Source: Aegilops tauschii subsp. strangulata
Taxonomy: Eukaryota; Streptophyta; Magnoliopsida; Poales; Poaceae
NCBI RefSeq assembly: GCF_002575655.3
Contig: NC_053039.3
Location: 225,095,622-225,159,621 of the forward strand
Length of the DNA stretch: 64,000 bases
Direction of reading: 5' to 3'
Of this stretch, positions 1 to 9,341 are shown one piece after another. The translations under genes and the position numbers were made by a program. Each line of letters begins with the position of its first letter. The stretch's first letter is position 1. The notes under the pieces were generated by a model, which was given only the letters and a program-made list of their open reading frames with translations, ran no database searches and was not told where the DNA came from.

Positions 1-1124
1 TAAACCATGTCCGATCATCACGTGAGATAGAGTAGTTTCAACGGTGAACATCACTATGTTGATCATATCTACTATATGATTCACGCTCGACCTTTCGGTC
101 TCCGTGTTCCGAGGCCATATCTGTTATATGCTAGGCTCGTCAAGTTTAACCTGAGTATTCCGCGTGTGCAACTGTTTTGCACCCGTTGTATTTGAACGTA
201 GAGCCTATCACACCCGATCATCACGTGGTGTCTCAGCACGAAGAACTTTCGCAACGGTGCATACTCAGGGAGAACACTTATACTTTGATAATTTAGTGAA
301 GGATCATCTTATAATGCTACCGTCAAACAAAGCAAGATAAGATGCATAAAGGATTAACATCACATGCAATCAATATAAGTGATATGATATGGCCATCATC
401 ATCTTGTGCTTGTGATCTCCATCTCCGAAGCACCGTGCTTGTGATCTCCATCTCCGAAGCACCGTCATGATCACCATCGTCACCGGTGCGACACCTTGAT
501 CTCCATCGTAGCATCGTTGTCGTCTCGTCAATCTTATGCTTCTACGACTATCGCTACCGCTTAGTGATAAAGTAAAGCATTACATGGCGATTGCATTGCA
601 TACAATAAAACGACAACCATATGGCTCCTGCCAGTTGCCGATAACTCGGTTACAAAACATGATCATCTCATACAACAAATTATATCACATCATGTCTTGA
701 CCATATCACATCACAACATGCCCTGCAAAAACAAGTTAGACGTCCTCTACTTTGTTGTTGCAAGTTTTACGTGGCTGCTACGGGCTTAGCAAGAACCGTT
801 CTTACCTACGCATCAAAACCACAACGATAGTTTGTCAAGTTGGTGCTGTTTTAACCTTCGCAAGGACCGGGCGTAGCCACACTCGGTTCAACTAAAGTGA
901 GAGAGACAGACACCCGCCAGACACCTTTAAGCAACGAGTGCTCCGAACGGTGAAACCAGTCTCGTGTAAGCGTACGCGTAATGTCGGTCCGGGCCGCTTT
1001 ATCTCACAATACCGCTGAACCAAAGTATGACATGCTGGTAAGCAGTATGACTTATATCGCCCACAACTCACTTGTGTTCTACTCGTGCATAGCATCAACG
1101 CATAAAACCAGGCTCTGATACCAC
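1..1124 (-). other. Untranslated leader of the minus-strand Angela-type element
   Basis: This is about 1.1 kb between the primer-binding site and the off-window gag. It is the reverse complement, with substitutions and small indels, of the leader at 2845-3846. A short direct duplication is visible near 405-465 (a unit containing CTCCATCTCCGAAGCACCGT). No supported protein: the small ORFs here are not conserved between the two leader copies. Confidence 0.75.
1111..1123 (-). promoter_or_regulatory. Primer-binding site (initiator tRNA-Met type)
   Basis: The minus strand reads TGGTATCAGAGCC one base inside the LTR end (CCCCAACA). This is the usual initiator tRNA-Met primer site of Angela/BARE-type Copia elements. 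It fixes the element orientation as minus. Confidence 0.9.
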
Positions 1125-2839
1125 TGTTGGGGAACGTAGTAATTTCAAAAAAATTCCTACGCACACGCAAGATCATGGTGATGCATAGCAACGAGAGGGG
1201 AGAGTGTTGTCCACGTACCCTTGTAGACCGACAGCGGAAGCGTTATCACAACGCGGTTGATGTAGTCGTACGTCTTCACGATCCGACCGATCAAGTACCG
1301 AACGCACGGCACCTCCGAGTTCTACACACGTTCAGCTCGATGACGTCCCTCGAACTCCGATCCAGCCGAGTGTTGAGGGAGAGTTTCGTCAGCACGACGG
1401 CGTGGTGACGATGATGATGTTCCACCGACGCAGGGCTTCGCCTAAGCTCCGCAACGGTATTATCGAGGTGTAATATGGTGGAGGGGGGTACCGCACACGG
1501 CTAAGAGATCTCAAGGATCAATTGTTGTGTCCATGGGGTGCCCCCTGCCCCCGTATATAAAGGAGCAAGGGAGGAGGAGGCCGGCCCTAGGAGGGGGCGC
1601 ACCAAGTGTGGAGTCCTACTAGGACTCCCTAGTCCTAGTAGGATTCCACCTCCCATATGGAATAGGAAAAGAGGAAGGGAAAAAGATAAGGAAGGAAGGG
1701 GGCGCCCCCCTTCCCTAGTCCAATTCGGACCAGACCAAGGGGAGGGGTGCGGCCACCCTTGAGGCCCTTTTTCTTCTTTCCCGTATGGCCCAATAAGGCC
1801 CAATACGTATTCCCGTAACTCTCCGATACTCCGAAAAATACTCGAATCACTCGGAACCTTTCCGAAGTCCGAATATAGTCGTCCAATATATCGATCTTTA
1901 TGTCTCGGCCATTTCGAGACTCCTCGTCATGTCCCCGATCTCATCCGGGACTCCGAACTCCTTCGGTACATCAAAACTCAATAAAACTGTCATCGTAACG
2001 TTAAGCGTGCGGACCCTACGGGTTCGAGAACTATGTAGACATGACCGAGACACGTCTCCGGTCAATAACCAATAGCGGGACCTGGATGCCCATATTGGCT
2101 CCCACATATTCTACGAAGATCTTTATCGGTCAGACCACATAACAACATACGTTGTTCCCTTTGTCACCGGTATGTTACTTGCCCGAGATTTGATCGTCGG
2201 TATTTCGATACCTAGTTCAATCTCGTTACCGGCAAGTCTCTTTACTCGTTCCGTAATACATCATCTTGCAACTAACTCATTAGTCACAATGCTTGCAAGG
2301 CTTATAGTGATGTGCATTACCGAGTGGGCCCAGAGATACCTCTCCGATAGTCGGAGTGACAAATCCTAATCTCGAAATACGCCAACCCAACAAGTACCTT
2401 TGGAGACACCTGTAGAGCACCTTTATAATCACCCATTTACGTTGTGACGTTTGGTAGCACACAAAGTGTTCCTCCGGTAAACGGGAGTTGCATAATCTCA
2501 TAGTCATAGGAACATGTATAAGTCATGAAGAAAGCAATAGCAACATACTAAACGGTCGGGTGCTAAGCTAACGGAATGGGTCAAGTCAATCACGTCATTC
2601 TCCTAATGAGGTGATCTCGTTAATCAAATGACAACTTATGTCTATGGCTAGGAAACATAACCATCTTTGATTAACGAGCTAGTCAAGTAGAGGCATACTA
2701 GTGACACTCTGTTTGTCTATATATTCACACATGTATTATGTTTCCGGTTAATACAATTCTAGCATGAATAATAAACATTTATCATGATATAAGGAAATAT
2801 ATAATACTTTATTATTGCCTCTAGGGCATATTTCCTTCA
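1125..2839 (-). repeat. Angela/BARE-type LTR (1,715 bp)
   Basis: On the plus strand it starts TGTTGGGGAACGTAG and ends GGCATATTTCCTTCA, so on its own strand it runs TGAAGG...CCCCAACA with TG/CA ends. A TATA-like stretch lies near 1552-1561. It functions as the 5' LTR of the minus-strand element because the primer-binding site abuts it on the left. Confidence 0.92.
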
Positions 2840-2844
2840 TTATT

Positions 2845-3974
2845 TTGATTTGGCATTATTGTGGGATGAAGTAGCCCGGACCAACCTTACATGTCCACGC
2901 ACATGAGACCGGTTCCACCGACTGACATGCAACTAGTTTTGCATAAAGGTGGCTGGCGGGTGTCTGTTTCTCCTACTTTAGTTGAATTGAATTTGACTGC
3001 GGCCGGTCCTTGAAGAAGGTTAAAATAGCAAACTTGACAAAACACCATTTTGGTTTTATGCGTAGGTAAGAACGGTTCTTGCTAGAAGCCCGTAGCAGCC
3101 ACGTAAAACTCGCAACAACAAAGTAGAGGACGTCTAACTTGTTTTTGCACGGCATCTTGTGATGTGATATGGTCAAGACATGATGTGATGTACGTTGTTG
3201 TATGAGATGATCATGTTTTGCAAAAGTTATCGGCAACCGGCAGGAGCCTTATGGTTGTCTCTTTATTGTATGAAATGCAAACGCCATGTAATTGCTTTAC
3301 TTTATCACTATGCATTAGCAATAGTTGTAGAAGCAATAGTTGGCGAGACGACCACGATGCAACGATGGAGACCAAGGTGTCGAGCCGGTAATGATGGAGA
3401 TCATGACGATGCTTTGGAGATGGAGATCAAAAGCACAAGATGATGATGGCCATATCATGGCACATATTTTGATTGCATGTGATGTTTATCTTTTATTTAT
3501 CTTATTTTTCTTTGTATGGCGATAGCATTGTAAGATGATCCCTTAACTAAATTTCAAGTTAAAAGTGTTATCCCTGAGTATGCACCGTCACTACAGTTCA
3601 TCGTGTTGAGACACCACGTGATGATCGGGTGTGATAGACTCTACGTTCACATACAACGGGTGCAAGACAGTTTTGCACATGCGGAATACTTGGGTCAAAC
3701 TTGACGAGCCTAGCATGTACAAACATGGCCTCAGAACACTGGAGACCGAAAGGTCGAACGTGAATCATATAGTAGATATGATCAACATAGAGATGTTCAC
3801 CATTGATGACTACTCCATCTCACGTGATGATCGGACATGGTTTAGTTGATTTGGATCACATATCATTTAGATGACTTGAGGGATGTCTAAGTGGGAGTTC
3901 TTAAATAATTTGATTAATTGAACTTAATTTATCATGAACTTAGTCCTGATAGTATTTGCATATCTATGTTGTAG
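2845..3974 (+). other. Untranslated leader of the plus-strand Angela-type element
   Basis: The leader matches the reverse complement of 1-1022 over most of its length, ending with TCACGTGATGATCGG and GACATGGTTTA near 3820-3846. It continues to the first gag codon. Small ORFs occur but none has a recognisable domain. Confidence 0.75.
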
Positions 3975-4454
3975 ATGAATGGCCCGTGCTACCGTCCCCT
4001 GAATTTTAATGCGTTCCTAGAGAAAGCTAAGTTGAAAGATCATGGTAACAACTACACGGACTAGGTCTGTAACTTGAGAATTATCCTCATTGCTGCACAG
4101 AAGAATTATGTCCTTGATGCACCGCTAGGTGAAAGGCCTGCTGCAGGAGCAGATGCTGATGTTTTGAACGTCTGGCAAGCTCGATCCGATGACTACTAGA
4201 TAGTTCAGTGTGCCATGTTTTATGTCTTAGACTCGGGACTTCAAAGAGGTTTTGAATGTCATGGAGCATATGAGATGTTCCAGGAGTTGAAGTTAATATT
4301 TCAAGCAAATGCCCGAGTTGAGAGATATGAAGTCTCCAACAAGTTCTATAGCTGCAAGATGGAGGAGAACAGTTCTATCAGTGAACACATACTCAAAATG
4401 TCTGGGTACCATAATCACTTGACTCAGCTGGGAGTTAATCTTCCAGATGATAGT
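3975..4454 (+). pseudogene. gag: Copia gag, N-terminal part, with two stop codons and truncated by element W
   Basis: Gag forms the virus-like particle that packages Copia RNA. The frame starting at ATG 3975 reads MNGPCYRPLNF and continues through LGERPAAGADADVLNVWQ, then a segment ending GVNLPDD. This is the start of the Angela/BARE gag (UBN2-type gag polypeptide). Two in-frame TAG codons (4062-4064 and 4197-4199) break it, and element W replaces everything after codon 160. The zinc knuckle and all of pol are therefore absent here. The frame is otherwise well kept, so decay is moderate. It is a dead copy. Confidence 0.8.
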
Positions 4455-5369
4455 TGTCGCAGGAAACCACGGCCACCTATGGGACTAAGAGTCCCTTGCT
4501 GGTTTGCTGGGGGAATGGCACGTTGCACAAAGAGCAGAGGAGCGTGAGACAGCACGACAGAGATCACATAGGTAGTTTTACCCAGGTTCGGGCCGCCGTG
4601 AGGCGTAAAACCCTACTCCTGCTTTGGTGGATTGATGGTGGAAAGAAGGTGGTATGCACAACACGCTCGCCCGACAGGGTTGCCTCAAGGCAGAACGGCT
4701 ACGGGCGTATGAATATGTGAGGGGGCAGCTTCACCAACTAAGGGTCCAACCCTTTCTACGGTTGCCTTGGGCCTCCTTTTATAGACAGAGGGGTCACCAC
4801 AGTGGCAAATCAGTCATTATACATTGATAAGATAGCAAATAGTGCTATCATACCTAACTCTACAGGCTGACAGAGCGCATTAAATGTGCCGCTCAACATC
4901 ACATTGCAGGCCTGCCGGGCTATTTTGCCAGCTTCACATTCGCTCGCTCGACACGCCGCAGGACGGGTGTTGCATGTAGGCATTTCTTGTAGAAAATGCC
5001 CGCCATGTGGCAAATGGCTGCCACTCGGCCATTTTGCGGCTTGACACCACACCGATCGATGACGTGCGTCGTGGTGAGGTGGGGTGGTGAGGTGGTTCTG
5101 CTCTCACGAGTCCCGGCAGGCCCTGCCGGGGCGTCTTGGAGGTTTGCTTCCGGGGGTAACCCCGTCCTCGCCAGGCTCGCCTGCCCGGCAAGGCAGGCTT
5201 CTCTCTTGCCAGTATCTTACTTCTCTGGTTAAGTCTTGGTCCTCCTAAGATGCATGTTGCTTCCTTGAAAATCTAATCTCTTGTGCTTTGGCCTGACCTT
5301 GGTGCTGTAGTCTTGCTCCCGTGCCTGTGCACAGTCTGGGCAACGGACCCAGGGTTTGTTGCACCGACA
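4455..5369 (-). repeat. Element W 3' LTR (915 bp)
   Basis: Plus-strand ends are TGTCGCAGGAAACC and GTTGCACCGACA, so on its own strand it runs TGTCGGTGCAACAAACCC to GCGACA. A TATAAAAG box reads on the minus strand at 4776-4783. It is followed on the right by a reverse-complement polypurine tract, which makes it the 3' LTR of a minus-strand element. Confidence 0.85.
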
Positions 5370-5386
5370 GAAGCCCCCGGGCCTGT
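5370..5386 (-). other. Element W polypurine tract
   Basis: The minus strand reads CAGGCCCGGGGGCTTC immediately before the LTR start. This is the plus-strand primer site for reverse transcription. The same G-rich form precedes the 3' LTR of element Z. Confidence 0.7.
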
Positions 5387-5553
5387 CTAGAACGCGTTGC
5401 CGAGCGTTGTTGGGGTAGGACCTAATAAGTGCACAGGCAGGGGCGGGGAAGTGGCTGGTCCCTTGAGATCTTCTTTGTTCTTCATTAATCTTGAGCCCAG
5501 GCCAGTTTCCAGTTTTCCCACGTGCAATGTTACGGAAAAACTCAGATCATGGC

Positions 5554-7131
5554 TGATACGTCTCCAACGTATCTATAATTTTTGATTGTTCCATGCTGTT
5601 ATATTATCAATCTTGGATGTTTTATAATCATTTTATATTCATTTTATATCATTTTTGGTACTAACCTATTGACATAGTGCCAAGTGCCAGTTGTTATTTT
5701 CTGCATGTTTTTTACATCACAGGAAATCAATACCAAATGGAGTCCAAATGCAACGATACTTCACGGAGAATTTTTATGGACCAGAAGACACCTAATGGGC
5801 CAAGGCAGCTCCTGGGGGGTGCTCCGAGGGGAGCACAACCCACCAGGGCGCGCTAGGAGGCCCAGGCGCGCCCTGGTGGGTTGTTCCCACCTCGGGTGCC
5901 CCCCGGACTGCCTCTTTGATCTATAAATACCCCAATATTCCAGAAACCCTAGGGGAGTCAACGAAAATCAATTCCAACCGCCACAAAGTCCAGAACCACC
6001 AAATCCAATCTTGACACCATCACGGTTGGTGCCTCTCCGATGATGTGTGAGTAGTTCTTTTTAGACCTTCGGGTCCGTAGTTAGTAGCTAGATGGATTCC
6101 TCTCTCTCTTTTGGTTATCAATACAATGGTCTCTTGGAGATCCATATGATGTAACTCTTTTTGCGGTGTGTTTGTTGGGATCGGATGAACTTTGAGTTTA
6201 TGATCAGATCTATCTTTTTATATCCATGGAAGTTATTTGTGTTTCTTTGATCTCCTATATGCATGATTGCTTATAGCCTCATATTTATTCTCCAATATTT
6301 GGGTTTTGTTTGGCCAACTTGATCTATTTATCTTGCAATGGGAAGAGGTGCTTTGTAGTGGGTTCGATCTTACGGTGCTTGATCCCAGTGACAGAATGGG
6401 AACCGACACGTATGTATCGTTGCTACTAAGGATAAAACGATGGGGTCTATTTCTAGATAAATAGATCTTGTCTACATGATGTCATCATTCTTATTGCATT
6501 ACTTCGTTTCTCCATGAACTTAATACACTAGATGCATGCTGGATAGCGGTTGATGTGTGGAGTAATAGCAGTAGATGTAGGCAGGAGTTGGTCTACTAAT
6601 CTTGGACGTGATGCCTATGTAATGATCATTGCCTGGATATCGTCATGATTATTTGAAGTTCTATCAATTGCCCAACAGTAATTTGTTTACTCACCGTTTG
6701 CTATTTTTCTCGTGAGAAGCCACTAATGAAACCTACAGCCCCCGGGTCTCTTTCTCATATATTTGCCTTTGCGATCTACTTTTCCTTTGCTTTTATTTTT
6801 AGATCTATTAAACCAAGAATACAAAAATACCTTGCTGAATTTTATTCTTATTTATTTTATTTGGCGTTCGATCTATCAATCTACTACAATTTATTCACGT
6901 CCGTTTGTCTATCTTGAGGCGCCGCTACCCGAAAGGGATTGACAACCCCTTTTACACGTCGGGTTGCGAGTATTTGTTATTTGTGTACAGGGGCTGTTTA
7001 CGTTGTGTTGCTTGATTCTCCTACTGGTTCGATAATGTTGGTCTCGTAAGTGAGGGAAATACCTACCGCCGTTGTGCTACATCATCCCTTCCTCTTTGTG
7101 GAAATACCGGCGTAGCTTCGAGCCGCATCAG
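5554..7131 (+). mobile_element. Solo LTR of a Sabrina/WHAM-related Gypsy family (1,578 bp)
   Basis: It starts TGATACGTCTCCAACG like the Sabrina-like LTRs at 11955-62662, but most of its length differs and it ends GAGCCGCATCA. No internal region is attached. It lies between ATGGC (5549-5553) and GTGGC (7132-7136), a 5-bp duplication with one mismatch, which supports a single insertion followed by LTR-LTR recombination. Sequence on both sides belongs to element W. Confidence 0.8.
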
Positions 7132-7488
7132 TGGCCTGCGGGCTGCCCATGCTCTACGATCACAGGGAGGAAACTGCCATCCCACTTGCTTCCCGCTTCA
7201 AGCGCATTCGCCACGTGTACTCCATGCATTGAGTAGGGTATGTGGTGGATGCGGAGAGCGCGGGGACGGATGCCATGGCAGAAAATCAGGCGACGTTGGT
7301 TGGAGCAGAGGGTCGGCCCTGACTCCCCAATCCGTTGGAGGCGCAGGGAGGCCATATTGGAGGAGCTGGGCGGCCGCTCCCTGCGAGAGGCCAGCCCCCT
7401 GCCCCGTCCCTCTATAAAAGATGGCGGGAGCGGTGCATTTTCTTACACACACTTCTCCCTCTTCCTCCTCAATCTTCTTCTGCTTGTC
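7132..7488 (+). promoter_or_regulatory. Promoter region of the antisense ORF in element W
   Basis: This is GC-rich sequence of element W between the solo LTR and the B3-like ORF. A consensus box CTATAAAAG lies at 7412-7420, 69 bp before the ATG at 7489. Element Z has a TATA box at a similar distance before its homologous ORF. It reads opposite to the gag-pol transcript of W. Promoter activity is inferred from position and sequence only. Confidence 0.55.
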
Positions 7489-8147
7489 ATGGTGAGAGGG
7501 CGAGGGCGTGGTGGCACTCCAGCGGCGGCGATGAGAGCTTCTGCTCGACAGCGCATCCGTCCTCCTCCAAACCATGCGGTGGCAGAACCTGTCGTGAGAG
7601 GAGGAGGAAGGGGGTGAGGTCGTGGTCGTTGTGGCGCTCGAGGAAGAGGGGGACGGGGCGGCGCTTTGATCGCGCCCCACCGGAGGCTCCTCCTCCGAAG
7701 GAAGGCCACGTTGGAGACCAGCCTCGAGAGTTCATCATCAGGCTGTACAAGCCTCTGTGCAGCCACCTTCGCCCCGCTACTCCATTTGCATGGGTAATGG
7801 AGCTTGAACAGCTGCGCGCATTGAGGCTGCACATGAGGGGCTGTGGGTATGGCGGCATGTGGGTGGATGTTGACTTCCCTGGCTCTCATGTTATGTACCT
7901 CCGCCATGGCTGGAAGACGTTTGCTCGAGCCCATAGCTTGTCGGAGGGGCACGTTCTCCAATGTAAATTAATGGAGAGCGGACTGCTTTCCGTCAAGATA
8001 TTTGGGCGCTCGGGAGCTTGCTTAGGGTGCTGCGCAGAGAGATCCACCGATGACGAAAGCTCCTCCTCGAGCGAAAGCGACAAGGAGTACAGTGATGATG
8101 ATGACAACGGCAACGATCGGGAGGGCGACTACTCTGACTCCGGCTGA
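7489..8147 (+). pseudogene. Antisense B3-like ORF of element W (frameshifted)
   Basis: The ORF runs opposite to gag-pol, between pol and the 3' LTR. It starts MVRGRGRGG and has an Arg/Gly-rich basic N-terminus. It shifts frame once in a G-rich stretch near 7600-7620, then reads to TGA 8145-8147. The central part contains MYLRHGWKTFARAH and GLLSVKIFGRSG, the pattern of the second half of a plant B3 DNA-binding domain (GW.xFA, then a V.IF strand). The C-terminus is a Ser/Asp/Glu-rich acidic tail (ESSSSSESDKEYSDDDDNG). Element Z has a homologue with the same layout. The B3 assignment is by eye. Function is unknown: a DNA-binding regulator of the element or of a host promoter is possible. The frameshift makes this copy probably non-functional. 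Confidence 0.6.
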
Positions 8148-9341
8148 GTGTCGCCCGCACCATCTTTGTCAGGCGGCAGCACCATCATCTGCACCCGCAT
8201 CTCCTTCCCGGCAATGTGATTTGCCGGGGAGTTGGATGCAGAGGTGGGGGTGGTGCCTCCCGGCTCCCTCCAGCAGTCCTCCAGCTGGACCCGGCAGGCT
8301 TCTTCTCGGGCTGCAGCTCCGTTAGCCCCGCCGCGTCCTGCTGGCCCTGGTGGTGGCGGTTGACGGGTCGCCTCCTCCATGCTCTCCATCGACGTGTTCG
8401 CCGTTGTCCTCCCGTCCCCGCTAGGCTACCTCTCCTGGAGCCCGACGGGGTCAGGCTGGGCTTCTGCCCAGGTGCTCCTTTTGCCCTCTTCTCATTCTAC
8501 GGTTGTGCCTAGGAGGAGAGGGACAAGAAAGGGCATTACGTGGCACTTATCTTTTTTCAATCTTAAATCTGTAGGCACTTGCCAAATTTTAGTTCAAATA
8601 ATGTAATCTCTTGAGTCCATGTTTGTGTCTGTAAGGTCTGTACTTGTTTGATCAACATATTAATGAAAAAGATAAACCTTGTCGGGGACTCGTGCATGTA
8701 TATGTCCATGCAGAGGTGAAGTGCCTCTTTATTTTTAAATAAACAAGCTTCCCCGACAGGTTATCTTGCCGGTACCCTCTATTTCGCTGCCGGGGACTAA
8801 GCCTACCGGGCGAAAATTGTGACAAGGGACTAGCCCCCCGCCAATCTTTTTTCATCAAAGGCGACTGCAACCATCCTGACCGAAGCAACATTTGTGTCAA
8901 GGAACGGGAGCACCTAAGTTTCAAAAACCGGCGAGGTTTTCTTATGCACAAGTATTTTGTTACAGAACATGTATGGACAAGAGATAGAACTTATCTATTT
9001 GGCTTGCCAGAGATTGCAGTGTTGGTTCATCTTTCCCGCTCCTTGTAGAGGCCAAGCTCACGGCAGGAACCTGCAGTTTTATGCAGATGGAAATGACGCA
9101 AGATGCGATCTTATCTATATGCATATGCAATGTTCATGAAATGCATATGCAATGCATATGGTATGATTATGCAATGCCGAGGATATGCTTATGCATGCAT
9201 GCAACTTGTCGGGGGCCCCAGCGCTTCATTTATTTCTCTGTTGCTCAGGGTCTGCGCCTGGCTTTGTACAAGGGGTTACATGCAACTAAGGCAAGGCCTC
9301 TACAAAAGGGTGGCTGCCAGGCAGGGCCGGGCGGCCGCGCC
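8148..9341. other. Element W spacer between the antisense ORF and the end of pol
   Basis: No supported gene. The first part looks like the 3' end of the antisense unit (AATGAAAAAGATAAA near 8662). Two CGGGGACT-containing stretches and CCCCGACAGG near 8680-8830 resemble each other. A low-complexity patch of ATGCATATGC units is listed separately. Confidence 0.55.
9118..9203. repeat. ATGCATATGCAATG low-complexity repeat
   Basis: Irregular repeats of ATGCATATGCA and TTATGCAATGC occur here, partly self-complementary. It lies in the W spacer. No function can be inferred. Confidence 0.6.

Larger units (their letters stand above)
1..2839 (-). mobile_element. Angela/BARE-type Copia element, minus strand, partial (5' LTR and leader)
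   Basis: Reading the minus strand, a complete 5' LTR (2839 to 1125) is followed by a primer-binding site and about 1.1 kb of untranslated leader that runs off the left edge. The LTR ends are those I know for Angela/WIS/BARE of Triticeae. The likely 5-bp duplication on its right flank is TTATT (2840-2844); the other flank is outside the window. It landed in the leader of a plus-strand relative, so two related leaders now face each other. Gag and pol are not in the window. Confidence 0.85.
1..3846. repeat. Inverted repeat of two Copia leaders (arms about 1 kb)
   Basis: Bases 1 to about 1022 are the reverse complement of about 2860 to 3846. The spacer holds the 1.7-kb LTR. The arms derive from head-to-head nesting of two related elements, not from one palindromic element. 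A read-through transcript could fold back. Confidence 0.8.
2840..4454 (+). mobile_element. Angela/BARE-type Copia element, plus strand, partial (leader and 5' part of gag)
   Basis: This is the oldest host layer visible. Its leader begins abruptly where the minus-strand element was inserted, about 100 bp inside the element by comparison with the other leader, so its own 5' LTR lies left of the window. It continues through a leader into a broken gag that is cut at 4454 by element W. Five bases before W (ATAGT, 4450-4454) would be the duplication; the partner copy is beyond the right edge. Confidence 0.8.

Noticed and set aside
892..1408. ORFs of 93-100 residues around the Angela LTR border
   Set aside because: They span the LTR end and primer-binding site and are not conserved between the two leaders.
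7335..8147. A single 270-residue protein starting at 7335
   Set aside because: The start lies upstream of the TATA box and comparison with the Z homologue supports ATG 7489 with a frameshift; the 7335-7600 part is the wrong frame.
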